From contig LVLI01000344.1 in the NCBI GenBank assembly GCA_001687465.1, positions 27,099 to 91,098 of the forward strand: 64,000 nt of DNA, written 5' to 3'. Below are positions 12,001 to 22,901 of the stretch, in pieces. The DNA is from Halocafeteria seosinensis. Lineage: Eukaryota > Sar > Bigyra > Bicosoecida. The notes beneath the pieces were generated by a model. It had not been told where the DNA came from, ran no database searches, and saw only the letters and a list, made by a program, of their open reading frames with translations. The stretch's first letter is position 1. The number at the start of each line of letters is the position of its first letter. The position numbers were made by a program, and so were the translations under genes.

Positions 12001-14011
12001 TGATCATCGTTTCGGAGTGCGGTATTCGCAAGACTGTGTGCCTGTTGCCCGTTTAGCTTGTCCAACCGTCTCAAACGAAGACTTGGAAAAGGATATCCGA
12101 GAACGTGTGCAAGTCCTGTCTAACATGATCAACGATGATGAATCGGAAACGAGCATCAGCGGCGACGGTTTCAGTGAGACCCTTCCCGTAGACCTACTTC
12201 AGTCAGAACAATGGAGATTCAGACATGAGATCGCGTTGCCTACGTCTCGCGACGACGAGACAAAGCTGCGGACTGTAAATGATTTCGAATTCGTGGGTCA
12301 ACTTTCTGGAGGCTGCTATGTGGCAATTGACCACGGCCGTCACTTGGATAAACCAAAGCTAGTTTTACTGAAGAAATGGCCCGAGAGAGGATGTGAACAA
12401 CCTTCGGAATCCCTAACTGCAATAGCAGATCAGAAATTGTATGGACTTGCCTCTTCGGCGTTTTGCGAACTGAATTATTTCCGTATACTGCACTGTCCTT
12501 GGAGAGACACAAACCCGAAAGAGGAGTTGGTCCAGTCCATTTACGAAGGTATATCGCGCAGCGTATCCTCGCCTTCCAGAGCAAAAGTCAACAGGAATAT
12601 AATCTTACCAGTGGAAATGGTTGTTGGTGAGAGTTTTCTCTCTTCGATGAGCTATGTTGTTGGTGACAATGATTCCATCCCTGTGCAAACGGCCGACCCG
12701 CCATGTACAGAGTGTGATATTGCTGGTGTACCTGACATTCCTGATGGTAAGCTTCGGGAAGAGAACTTCATGGTAATGGAATACCTTCCTCACAACTTGA
12801 AAGGATTGACGATGGCAGGTGTGAACTTTACTCCGCCTTTCCAGTTAAAGTTTTCTTCTAGCGTCCTAAAAGCAGTACGGGCGCTACACCGGCACGATAT
12901 TGTTCACCACCATATTAACTGCAATCACGTGCTTCTCTCGGACACTGGTGAGGTGAGGCTCTACGGGTTGGGTGATGCAAAATCGTTTGATCGGGCTTTC
13001 GTAAAAAATGCTGAGCAAAAGCTGAATAGCAAACCGAGCAAGGTTGATGAAACTGAGATTGTTTCTTTGGCTAATTCGTTTCGCGTAGATCCAACGAAAA
13101 AGGCAGGCTCTGCGCATGTCTGCCGACCGCCTGAGCTACTGATTGGGTGCTCTTTGTACTTGCCAGCTTCCGATATGTGGTCATTGGGCTGCGTACTTGC
13201 CGAGGCATACTTGGGGGAACCATTATTCGATGGTACAGCGACGATCAAAGAACTGGCAACTGACATTGCAAGGTTCTGTGGTAATTGGAGAAAGGCATGG
13301 CCAATGTGCAAACGTCTTACTGATGATGAGATGATCAGTGACGTAGCAGTGGTCACGGATGGTCTCAAGGCTCACTTAATGAAAAAGAACCTTCCCGAAC
13401 CTCAAGCCAAGTTACTGAGCCATTTACTGCAGATCAATCCAGTCAAGCGTGTCACGGCGGAATCTGCTTTGCGCATGTCATTTTTCAAGAAGCACTCGCC
13501 TCCTCCTGATGACCGATTAGTGACTTTTTCGGCCAAGTTCCCGTTCGAAGAACTAAGAATAGACCCATCTGCACCAGTGGAAGGTTCGGAATTAGCACAA
13601 ATTCTACCGTTGCGTAGCTACGAAATGCGCCTAAGGGAAAGAAAAGCGCAAGTAGTGCTGGACAAAAGTTTTTGGAGGAACGTCCTTCAACGGATAGGTG
13701 CCCTTGGCTCCTCGCCCTCCGGAGAGAATGCTGGACATCCTGGGAAGAATGGTGAGATCGACAGTATGATGACCGATACAAGTCAAAGCGGGAAAAATCG
13801 TGAGTCGGGCACAACTCCTACGGAGTCAGGCCGCGGAGTCGATTCCCGAGGATCATATCATCATCACTCGAATTCTTACCGAGATTCTTCGAAGGATGAG
13901 ATGTACAGTAGCTCAAGCAGAACCGACGATGGAGACACCAAGCGGCAACTTGAGTACGATGAAGCGGTTAACTCCGACGAAGACAGAAGCAACAACGTAG
14001 ACATGTCTTAA
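9013..14011 (+). CDS. SETD2-type H3K36 methyltransferase fused to cyclin T/K-like and CDK9/12-like pseudokinase domains
   Basis: Four exons (9013-9369, 9465-9593, 9666-9787, 9850-14011) give 1589 residues; an in-frame TGA at 8998 supports the start. Order: AWS Cys cluster (66-112); SET (about 120-240) with NHSCEPNC at 191-198 and FDYQW; post-SET Cys 241, 243 and 248; Tudor-like segment (282-368, [15 protein letters not shown]); charged coiled coil (about 390-480); cyclin T/K-like first repeat (566-674, [18 protein letters not shown] then [15 protein letters not shown]); second repeat (749-909); CDK-like kinase fold (about 1012-1418). The kinase keeps [18 protein letters not shown] (1295-1302) and [12 protein letters not shown], as in CDK9/12/13. 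It has lost catalysis: HRD is HHH (1222-1224), the loop Lys and Asn are Asn and His, DFG is GLG (1242-1244), and the Gly loop is broken. The C-terminus is disordered. SET through kinase lie in one 4.16-kb exon except the AWS and front of SET, so the fusion is direct. Confidence 0.9.
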
Positions 14012-14690
14012 AACTCAGAATACACACGCATCATTAAATAATCATTGAGGAGTGGTATAAATGACAGCTTCAGTGCGCATTATACCGGGCATGTCATTCA
14101 GCATTAAGTTTGTGGTGGCACCGTGCAACGGACACTTTCCATGCGCATTGCGGTGTCATGTGTAACCTCGATTTCCTCCGTTCAAGTACATACTGCTCAG
14201 TGTGCCCTGTAGCCTGTAACGTGCGCTTGGAACTTGATATGATATGTGTCTGACTGTAATTACAGTAGGTTGGTAGGTGAAGCCAACCAGGTTTAGCTCA
14301 GGTCGCACGAGTTCCCTTCAATGCATGCCATATGAACATAACCTGATGTTTCCGGACTTGGGACCAGCCAGTTTTGTCACTCACATTCGCCCCGGGTGAA
14401 TGGATGAATCTTGATAGACAAGTTTTGGATTCTTTTCTTACAGGTGTAGATACAGTGAAGTCTCTCGCGTGCTGGTCGCAAGGGGGGGAGGGGAACCGAA
14501 TCCAGTCGAGCACCGTTCACACCATTCACGGTCAGAAGACGCGGTGTATACCGCGAGGGCGTGGGATTGGTTGAACAGAGGAACCCAATCAGCCGTGGTT
14601 TTCGTCTGTGTGTCGCTCTGAGTGGAGGGAAAAGGGGGTCCCAATCGTTCCTTGAAGCTGCAACCTACCGTCTATCTGTCTGTAGGGACG
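14012..14690. other. intergenic region between the two large fusion genes
   Basis: About 680 bases between tandem plus-strand genes. It should contain the 3' UTR of the SET fusion and the promoter and 5' UTR of the kinase-phosphatase gene. A G-run (GGGGGGGAGGGG) sits near 14482-14493. No tRNA-like or protein-coding signal was seen. Confidence 0.4.
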
Positions 14691-17600
14691 ATGGGTGCTG
14701 TCTGTACCAAGGATGGTGGGAAGCCTCGAGCACACACCGACTCTTCCAAAAAGGCGTACCATGGGCAAGAGTTCCGTGGAGGAGCGGCGGCGGCTTCTCC
14801 TCCTCAAGACGTCTTGTACAGCCACAGTGGGGATTCGGCCTCCACCCCTAACGGCAGCGGATGGGTACGTGCGCTTCCCACCCATTACTTTTATTTTTTA
14901 TTTTTTGTGGCTGTACTATACATGCATACATGAGTGAATCTCTGTATTGTGCTCTCAGAGTCCTTCGGATAGCAAGAGCCCCTCAGCCAGAAAGTCGTCT
15001 TTGGTCCGAAGCCCAGTGCACCAAAAATCCACGCCGGCTGTCCCCGACATGCACTCAGTGGAGAACCTCTTCACGCAAGGCGAAGCTGATGCGGAATTCA
15101 CGTATCGAGGAGGACTTAAGGGATTAAAGCTGAAGCCGGAACGTATGTCCACTGTCTTGTTTCCTTTTTTTTATCTTTCGGTTGGTTTACATTGGAGTGG
15201 TGATACAGAAGTCAAACATCGACAGCTAAAGGATGGCGCTCAGCAAAGTACAGAATCACAAGCCATATCCACCGGGGCAATAGAGCCACTGAACCAAGAA
15301 GCCGAGGATGACAATAGGAGCACCAGTAGTAGCGACAGCGAAGAAAGCGAAAGGTCCCAGCTGGTATGCCTGGATTGGCTAGAAAGTGATAGCGTCGGTG
15401 GCGAGGATTTTACAGAGAGTCCCGAACGAATTTTCTACGAAAACGATGAACATTTTGAGCGAAACGATAGTGTTAAGGGACTTCGCATGACGATTGACGG
15501 TGGGTTCCAACCACAAACTGCCTCAGGTTCCGACAGTGAGGATGAGGACGTGGGGAACTTTCTCGAGGATGATGACGATGACAAGGATTTTGACGATGAT
15601 TCAGGAAATGGGGAGTCAGCAGAGAATAAAGAAACTAAGTCTTACAGTGTAGGTCCCTTGCCGTTCGTGTATACTGAAGTGCGGCGTTTGCAGAGACACT
15701 CTTTAATTTGTTTACAGGAATCTAGCAATTCGGATCAAATGTACCAACAGCAGTTCAAAACGTTCGATAAAGAATGGCAGAGTCTCGAAACGCTGAACCT
15801 TGTGTTGGAAAGGTAGGCTTACGGTACACTAGTGTGGACTGTTTTCGTTGGAACGACAGGTACTTTTTTATTTATATTTCTTCTACTACCAGGGCTCACA
15901 TCCCTCAGAAGGAGCAAGACAAGTTTTTGAGTGCTTTGCAACGTGAGGAGTTCTCGCCTGGAGAATATATCGTGAGGGAAGGTGAGATGGGAGACAAAGT
16001 AAGTCTATCGCTTGATGTTCGATGCCGTCTGCTTTGGGAACGACGAACTTTCCCGCTCTCCCAGTTTTACATTGTTACTGAAGGCGAAGTTGTAGTCACG
16101 AAAAATGCACCGCAACAAAGAAAGCGCCGAAAGAGTCTTGTAGAGATGATCTCATCCTCATTAAAACGGAAGGAGGTTGTTCCGGAGAAAACCATCACTC
16201 GTCTCTATCAGGTATGTTTAGAAACCGGCGCGGTATCTTCTGCTACTTCAAATCTTGCTTAGTCGGATAATCCACACAGGGACATTTCTTTGGTGAAACA
16301 TCGTTAGCAAAGGAAGAACCTCGAAACGCGAACGTCAAAGTTCCGAATAACGGCACTAAAGTGGTCTGCATGAGCATGACGAAAGACGTCTTTAAGCCTT
16401 TCCTTGAACAAGAGACAAATTTCAGAAAGGTATATGCTTCATCATTTTATCCAATGTGACTCGACGGTTTGCCCTGAATGGTACATGTTCATTCGATGCA
16501 GATGATTGGAGAGCTTATGATGAAGAAAGAAGAAGTGAGAAGTCGCCGGCAGAGTGTTAGCATGAGCAAACTCCAGGATATGGCCAAGAAGCAGACCCAG
16601 TTGACGGAAAATGATGCCAAAATATTGCGCTTGCTACGACGAGTTAGAACAAGTGATGGCCGAGTTGTCATAAACAATTATCTCCTGAATAAGCTCTTAG
16701 GCAAAGGGTCATACGGATCGGTATGGTTGGCGCGACACTTGGGATCCGGGCAACATTGCGCGGTTAAAGTAGTTTCTCGAAACATGCTAAGGAAAAAACA
16801 ACTCAATAAGCGAAGCAATGCTCAGGTCCTGAGAGAGTTCGCTGTGATGAAGAAACTCAGTCATCCCAACTTGGTAAAACTTCACGAAGTCATAGATGAT
16901 CCCGAGGGAGACTTATTCTACATGGTACAGGCAAGTAGTCATACACGTTGTGTCCTAATCTTCTCGCTTCTCATTAACATGTTCACAAATGCTATGCTGT
17001 CAACAGGAATACCTTGAACTCGGACCTATAATGACTGAGCAAGAATATAATCAACCACTCGAGTTATCTGTCGCTAGAAAGTACTTTAGAGATATCCTTA
17101 ACGCTGTGCATTATCTGCATTACCAGGGTGTAGCTCACCGGGATATCAAGCCCTCGAATGTACTCGTCTCCACCACCGGCAGTTGCAAACTGGCGGACTT
17201 TGGAGCGTCTGTCATCACCAAAGACGGGATGGCAGAACTCAATGACGTTAAAGGGACGCCTGCATTCCAACCTCCAGAAGTATTCACCACTGATAGTGGG
17301 GCACGATACGATTCCATTGCCGTCGATATGTGGGCTGTTGGGGCGACGCTTCACTGCATGGTAGTTGGAATCCCTCCTTATATGGCGAACAATGAGCTCG
17401 AGCTTGTGGAAAAACTGAAAAATGAGCCGTTTCGACTTGCTGCAAACATTCAGCTGGATCCACATTTGAAAAATTTGCTACTGCGCCTACTCACCAAGGA
17501 TCCAGAGAAGAGAGCTACCCTTTCCGACGTAATGGAGCATGACTGGGTTACCGATGAAGGCTCTATGCCTTTGGTGTTACCGACGTACAAGTATCTTGAT

Positions 17601-20600
17601 CTCGCCAATAACTTGGAGACGATTGAAAAAGATATTGAGAGAAAGCAAAAACACCATGCCCGAAAAGCAGCCCGAAATTCGATATACAGGAGCCCTGACT
17701 CTCCAGGAATTGCTGAAAGGGGATACTCCTTTGGTAGTAGCAATAGCAGCTTTGGAGACTCGTACCATTCCATAGAGTCGAAGCCAAAGGCGGCCGAAGC
17801 AGAATCTCCTCCCAGAAGGAGAGCTAGGTCTGTGAGCGTTGAATCTGAGCCCTCGCCCGAGTACCGCCGAAATCATTTTGATGGTATTCGAGGTTCTCCT
17901 CTGGGACCGCGTGGGCAAGATGGAACATCCGAAAAGAACGATCTGACGGATGTGACCGACTCGGAAAGTCCCTCTCTGCCTCCGCAGGCTCCAACGGGGA
18001 ACCGGGCGAACTCCAGTTGGAATTCTCTAGATCAGTATAACAAATCCCGAGCTCGGTTTCGGTCTGCCGATGACTCTAGTCCCTATGGAGGAACCATCTT
18101 GCCACTTCACGGGGAAAGTACTTCGCACCAAGCAGAGTCGAATGCCCTTCCTTTTAGGCGGAGCGGTTCGAGTGACGCATCCGTCAAACACAATACCTCT
18201 CCTTTTGGGATCCGAATGAATAGCAGGAACAAGTCTCTGCGAGCAACGTCTTCCGCATACCACATGATGCGAGCTTCATCTCGGACCCTGAAAGAACGCT
18301 CGCCAGAGCGTAGCGGGCATGCAATGAAGCCTGTGGACGATGCATCAGCAGCTAAAGCTCACCTGCAGAAACTGAGGTCCCGAGAACAATTCTTTCTGAA
18401 CAAGTTGAGTGCTGACAAAGGAACAGATATCTTACAGGAGCAAATACGTTCAACGTCTTATCCCGTAAACACGGAATCAATCATCGAAGAAATACTCTTT
18501 GATGCCAGTGGCAGTGTCATTGACCCTCTTGAGACACCACATTCGAATTCAGGATCAACTGCTGGCAGTGGTCTTTCAGCTTCGCACTCAAACCTTCGCT
18601 CATCTGCGGAAAATGGGAGAGGCGATTATAAGAAGTGCAATTCAGACGTACCGATGAAACACGGAGCAAATGAGCAGTCTATTGACGCTGAGCAACCTAT
18701 TCACAATGGATCCGATCTTACAACTCTTGATGTTTCTGCAGAAGAAGCGCATACAGTTGATATTTCAACGAACAGCTTTTCAAATCTGGGAGTGTCATCG
18801 GGGGACAGGCCACTTTCCACTGTGTTAGAAACACCTGCGTCTTCCGGTGGCACAAGTGGGAAAGCTTCGTCTGTATTACCCAGCTCTGACGAAGATGAGC
18901 CAAAGAGCGATCTTAAATTGTATACCTCGTTTTCTGAGCTTGAAAATAAATCATCTCGTGGACAATCTTCATTGACCCGGGCAGACGACTTTATGATGGT
19001 GCCAAAGGCGTCACACGCAGGGGGATCGGCCAAGGTAGTGTATCGAGTAGAAGGTGGAATTATGCGCGCTCATACTCTTCACGATGACCATCAAAAGAGC
19101 AATTCATCTGAAGGCACTTCGAAGCTGGTCTCCCCAAAGGGCAGGGGATTTAGCGGCCCCGATGATACGATCGAAGAATCTGAGGAGCACCAGCTGGGCA
19201 AGTCCGACGACAACGATAACGATTCGAGTGACTTTAGCACTGCAGACGAAATTGAGACTGTCGACGATATGGAAGGGGATAAAATCAACAAAAACCTGGA
19301 AACTGTGCTAGACGGACTCGGTAGAGTTCAAGACAAGCAGCTTGCAAACTTGACGAAGGAGGAAGCTCAGAAATGGAAATCTTGCCAAACTGATTTGCAT
19401 CTGAATGTTCCCGCCACTGACGAGAAGATCCAATACTTAATTGATGAGGACATTCCACAACACAAATCTGTGGCCACAGCCGGATCGTTGCCGCGTCGAG
19501 ATGCAGGAAGAGACACAAGTGGCGCTACGTCGTACAGTACATCTGGCTCCGTGAATGCTCAACAGAAGGAAGCTCTCCCCCAGGTTGAGCAGCAATGCCA
19601 AGGCATTATGAGGCGAGACGTACGAGGAAAGAATGGGAAATTGGGACTGCTGTATGCCCTTGCAGCCCAGCAGGGCAGTCTTCCGGCTATGGAGGACCGT
19701 GCTGTTGTTATCCCCTCCCTAAATGAAGTTGCATCCCAATTCAGTTCCAATGGCTATCCTCAATGTGCGTATTTCGCAGTATTTGATGGCCACAGTGGAG
19801 ACTTGACGAGCTCTGCATTGGCACATCGTTTACATGAACATATACTAGCTCACAAGGCAATCACTAACCCAGATCCAACTTCGGCTTTAGTAGATGGATG
19901 TCTAGATTGTGACGAGGAGATACTGCAGGCTTCGAACAACGACATTTCCGGATCTACAGCTGTTGTCATATTTATGACAAAGCCCGATAGAGATTCCCCT
20001 ACGTACATTTACTGCGCAAATGTGGGTGATTCGCGTGCTATCCTTTCACGACACGGGACTGTGATAGAGCTTTCTGTTGATCATAAAGCGACTCGGCCTG
20101 ATGAATTAAAGAGAATAGAGAATGCAGGTGGGCACGTTGTGAACGGCAGGGTACAAGGTGTGCTGGCAATCTCAAGAGCATTCGGGGACGGTATGTGTCA
20201 CAGCATCGAGCACTTCGTGCTGGTTTTTGACATTACGTTGTTCTTTCTCTTTCTACAGCTGAGTGCAAGAACGGACGTAACGAAGATATACCGACAAACG
20301 TTCTCACTGCCTCACCCGAGGTAATGCATGAAGCGGTCCAGCCGGAGGACGATTTTATTGTGGTATGTAAAGATTTTTTGAGGCGTGCGTTTGCTCTCTC
20401 ATAGGAGTTCCAATTGACGTACAGTTGGCCTCGGATGGTCTATGGGATGTAATGACAAACCAGGAAGTAGTCAATTACGTAAGGAGGCAGCTTTCGGAAC
20501 ATGGAGATGTTACAAAGGCAAATGAGCAACTAGTGGAAAAGGCGATTGCCTCTAGTAACCATGATAACGTAACCAGTATCCTCATTGGGTTGAATCAGGG

Positions 20601-20616
20601 CATGGAGGACTCCTAG
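14691..20616 (+). CDS. cyclic-nucleotide-binding domain + CaMKK/GRIK-like kinase + PP2C phosphatase in one protein
   Basis: Eleven exons (14691-14864, 14959-15142, 15209-15648, 15718-15812, 15893-15998, 16065-16211, 16280-16429, 16502-16930, 17007-20190, 20259-20362, 20425-20616) give 1734 residues. MGAVCTK at the start fits N-myristoylation. An acidic disordered stretch precedes one CNB domain (about 298-432) with a standard phosphate-binding cassette: FGE at 386-388 and PRNANV with R397. RRQSV (447-451) sits in the hinge. The kinase (about 491-760) is intact: GKGSYG 499-504, K521, HRD 619-621, DFG 639-641, PPE 664-666. Its YMVQEYLELGPI, GTPAFQPPE and DMWAVGATLHCM blocks resemble CaMKK and plant GRIK/SnAK (kinases that activate AMPK/SnRK1) more than PKG. 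About 680 disordered residues follow, then a full PP2C (about 1445-1734): MED, VFDGHSGD, SGSTAVV, ANVGDSRA, ISRAFGD, ASDGLWDV, HDN. Plants have PP2C-CNB-kinase proteins in the other order. Confidence 0.9.
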
Positions 20617-20632
20617 CGGAGAGATGCTTACT

Positions 20633-21941
20633 TCAATACGCAATTCGGAACACTGAGCTAGTGCTTGATTCGGTGCATATTAACGAGCCGTCCACAGGGC
20701 TGTGCACGTATCGTTGAAGAAACACATGCTCGTACTGAATGTACACAAAATCCAAAACCTCCGAGCAAAACGTACCTAAAGGCTATTCCGGTAATTTCAG
20801 GTCCAGAAATGCTCCATTCTGTCAGTAACGAACCGTCCTCCCCATCCAACAACGAAATTATACCGTTGTTTGAGCATTCTGTACCGAACAACAAGTTTGA
20901 GTAAATTGATATGGAGCTTAAATATGCATCATTAGAGCATAGTACTTACCAGCGAAGTCGAAACGAGCGACGACCAAGTATTTCTTAGATTGATTATATG
21001 CAAGTGCTGCCGGTCCGAGCTTTCCTGAAAACTGGTGGAACACGGAGCAATGAAAAACCCCGCTCGGTCTTTGTACGAGTCGGAGAATCCTATTCGACAA
21101 TAGCTCAGCCGCGAAACTGCAAGAAGGAAGCTATGATGCTTAGATCTTCGGTATAATTCATTACTCTTGTATTTCGTATCGCTTACATCTCGTTGTCTGA
21201 CGAGCCCACGACCACTGCTGAGGGATGAGCCAGGCATTCATATAGTATCGGTCGTAGTATCTGTTGGGTTGTGATACAATACAGGCTCCCGTTAGGCTGC
21301 TGAAGAGTTGTTTCACCAAATGGCCCACTGTCCGTAAAATACATATTTCCAACCCGATCGTATGAAAGATGGTTTGGACCCCAAAAGGGTTTCCCTTCAT
21401 ATTCTGCGTTGCAAGTGAGGCAGACATGAAGTATTGTTCAGGGAAGGGAATATATAGACAAACCTTGTACTATCAACTGCGGGGCATCGTCATCTGTCGC
21501 CGAAGGTCTCGACGACGTTGGGTACTCTCTGTTCGAGCTTTCGCCCGTGGCAGCTCGAGGTTGAGATCCTGGGCCAATCGACAAGATCGACCCGTGGGCA
21601 ATATCCGCTACTAAGATCTGCTGTGACGATTGTCCTGGAGAGCCGTCTCCGCTGTCTCTCTCGCCTCCTTCAATGAACGATATAGACATAGGCTGTCCTC
21701 CTGTATTGGCCACTTCTTCGAACTGTACATTCCCTTGATCATCTCCCTTCTTCTCTTCTGAGTCTTCCTGTGATCCCGAGCTCAATTTGGCAATGCTTCC
21801 TCGTAGCGAGAAACACACATATAAGTTCCCATGTGCGTCGAACGTCGGAGCCCGAAGTCCCACATTTGGAGGAGCTTGACCAATGGTTTGCATCTGAAAC
21901 GAAGACGACGACTTCGTCTTGCGTAGATTTTTGGAACTCAT
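20633..21941 (-). CDS. SMP-30/gluconolactonase-like beta-propeller protein
   Basis: Five exons on the minus strand (21941-21464, 21403-21187, 21116-20950, 20878-20776, 20699-20633) give 343 residues. The blade signatures are those of the SMP-30/gluconolactonase/strictosidine-synthase-like superfamily: LRAPTFDAHGNLYVC, QILVADIAHGSI, WGPNHLSYDRVGNMYFTDSG, NRILRLVQ, SVFHQFSGKLGPAALA and YLVVARFDFA, each a strand pair of a six-bladed propeller. The substrate cannot be read from sequence; lactone hydrolysis is only a family possibility. All four introns keep phase, which supports the model. The start is uncertain: a stop lies directly before ATG 21941 in frame, but an intron ending at the AG before the codon for MQTIG and an upstream exon from about 22072 would also work. 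It converges on the kinase-phosphatase gene, 16 bases apart. Confidence 0.72.
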
Positions 21942-22358
21942 TCAAGTTCTGGATCGTGCGACTGCCGTCCACCACTGGAATTGAACTGCAGGCCACTGTA
22001 AAATCTGCACTGGGAGTGGATCAAGTACGAAAAATACCGAGGATTGCGTACGACGCTGTATTGAGATCGACATGAAGCTCTAGAAGACAAGCTGCTCGGA
22101 TAAAGACTACTTAAGTAACTTAACGGTCTTCAGCACAAGGCACCTTCACAAGGAGGAGTGCGACCTGGAAATTCTGCTGGAATCCTTCCTACGATGTGGA
22201 AGCCTATGCAAACCGTACGTTTTGTAGTGATAGTATTAATCCACTCTGAATGAAAGGTGTGCGTAAAATGGTATAGGAAGTAGGGTGATAATGTGGCGGG
22301 TTGNAACAACGCAGAGTGAGCTTTGAATTGAAAGCCAGAATCTGGAAGCAGCATCACG

Positions 22359-22901
22359 ATGGGAGTTGTAGAGACAATCGAAGGGGACCTAACTGAGCAG
22401 GATGTGGATTATATTGTTCAACAATGTAATTGCAATTCCAATTCCGCCAAGGGACTATCGAAGGCAATATTTGAAAAGTTTCCTGAGACGAACATCTACT
22501 GCGGATCTCAGAAAGTGAAACGGAGAGAGCCTGGCGAAGTCTACGTTAGACCAACGGGAAAGGGACCCGATGAGCAGGGACCAAAACATGTCGTGAATCT
22601 TCTGGGACAAAATTCCACCGGACGCGCCAAGAAAGCAGAAACAAGAGAAGTGCGCCTTCAGTGGTTCAAACAGGCCTTGCGCAACTTCATGAAGCACACC
22701 CAGCTCGAAGGCCGAGACATTGCATTCCCGAAGAATATTGGCTGCGGATTGGCTGGCGGACGCTGGCGTGACTATCTTGATATTATTGAATGGTTTGCAG
22801 AGCAACTCCGAGAAAGCCGCGTTTTCATTGTTGAACTACCGCCTGTACCGTCGAAGTTAAAACGTAAACAGCGTGATTCCCGGGAAAGAAAACAATCGTG
22901 A
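22359..22901 (+). CDS. macrodomain protein, OARD1/Poa1-like
   Basis: One exon encodes 180 residues from ATG 22359. A macrodomain fills nearly all of it: TIEGDLTE at the first strand, DYIVQQCNCN at the ADP-ribose-contacting strand, GLSKAIFEKFPE on the following helix, and IAFPKNIGCGLAGGRW, the second ligand loop, near residue 125. That last block is typical of the small stand-alone ADP-ribose-1''-phosphate phosphatase / ADP-ribosyl-glutamate hydrolase group (Poa1, OARD1). The C-terminal 20 residues are Lys/Arg-rich and could act as a nuclear signal. Likely role: removing ADP-ribose from proteins or tRNA-splicing by-products. An unresolved base (N) lies at 22304, upstream of the start. Confidence 0.85.
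   Translation: MGVVETIEGDLTEQDVDYIVQQCNCNSNSAKGLSKAIFEKFPETNIYCGSQKVKRREPGEVYVRPTGKGPDEQGPKHVVNLLGQNSTGRAKKAETREVRLQWFKQALRNFMKHTQLEGRDIAFPKNIGCGLAGGRWRDYLDIIEWFAEQLRESRVFIVELPPVPSKLKRKQRDSRERKQS

Noticed and set aside
9013-14011. The idea that the SET and cyclin/kinase parts are two neighbouring genes
   Set aside because: No stop codon, start context or intergenic-like stretch separates them; post-SET to pseudokinase is a single continuous exon.
16970-20330. PKG identity for the CNB-linked kinase
   Set aside because: A CNB domain suggests PKG, but GTPAFQPPE, DMWAVGATLHCM and the YMV.EYLELGP region fit CaMKK/GRIK better, there is one CNB not two, and there is no AGC C-tail.
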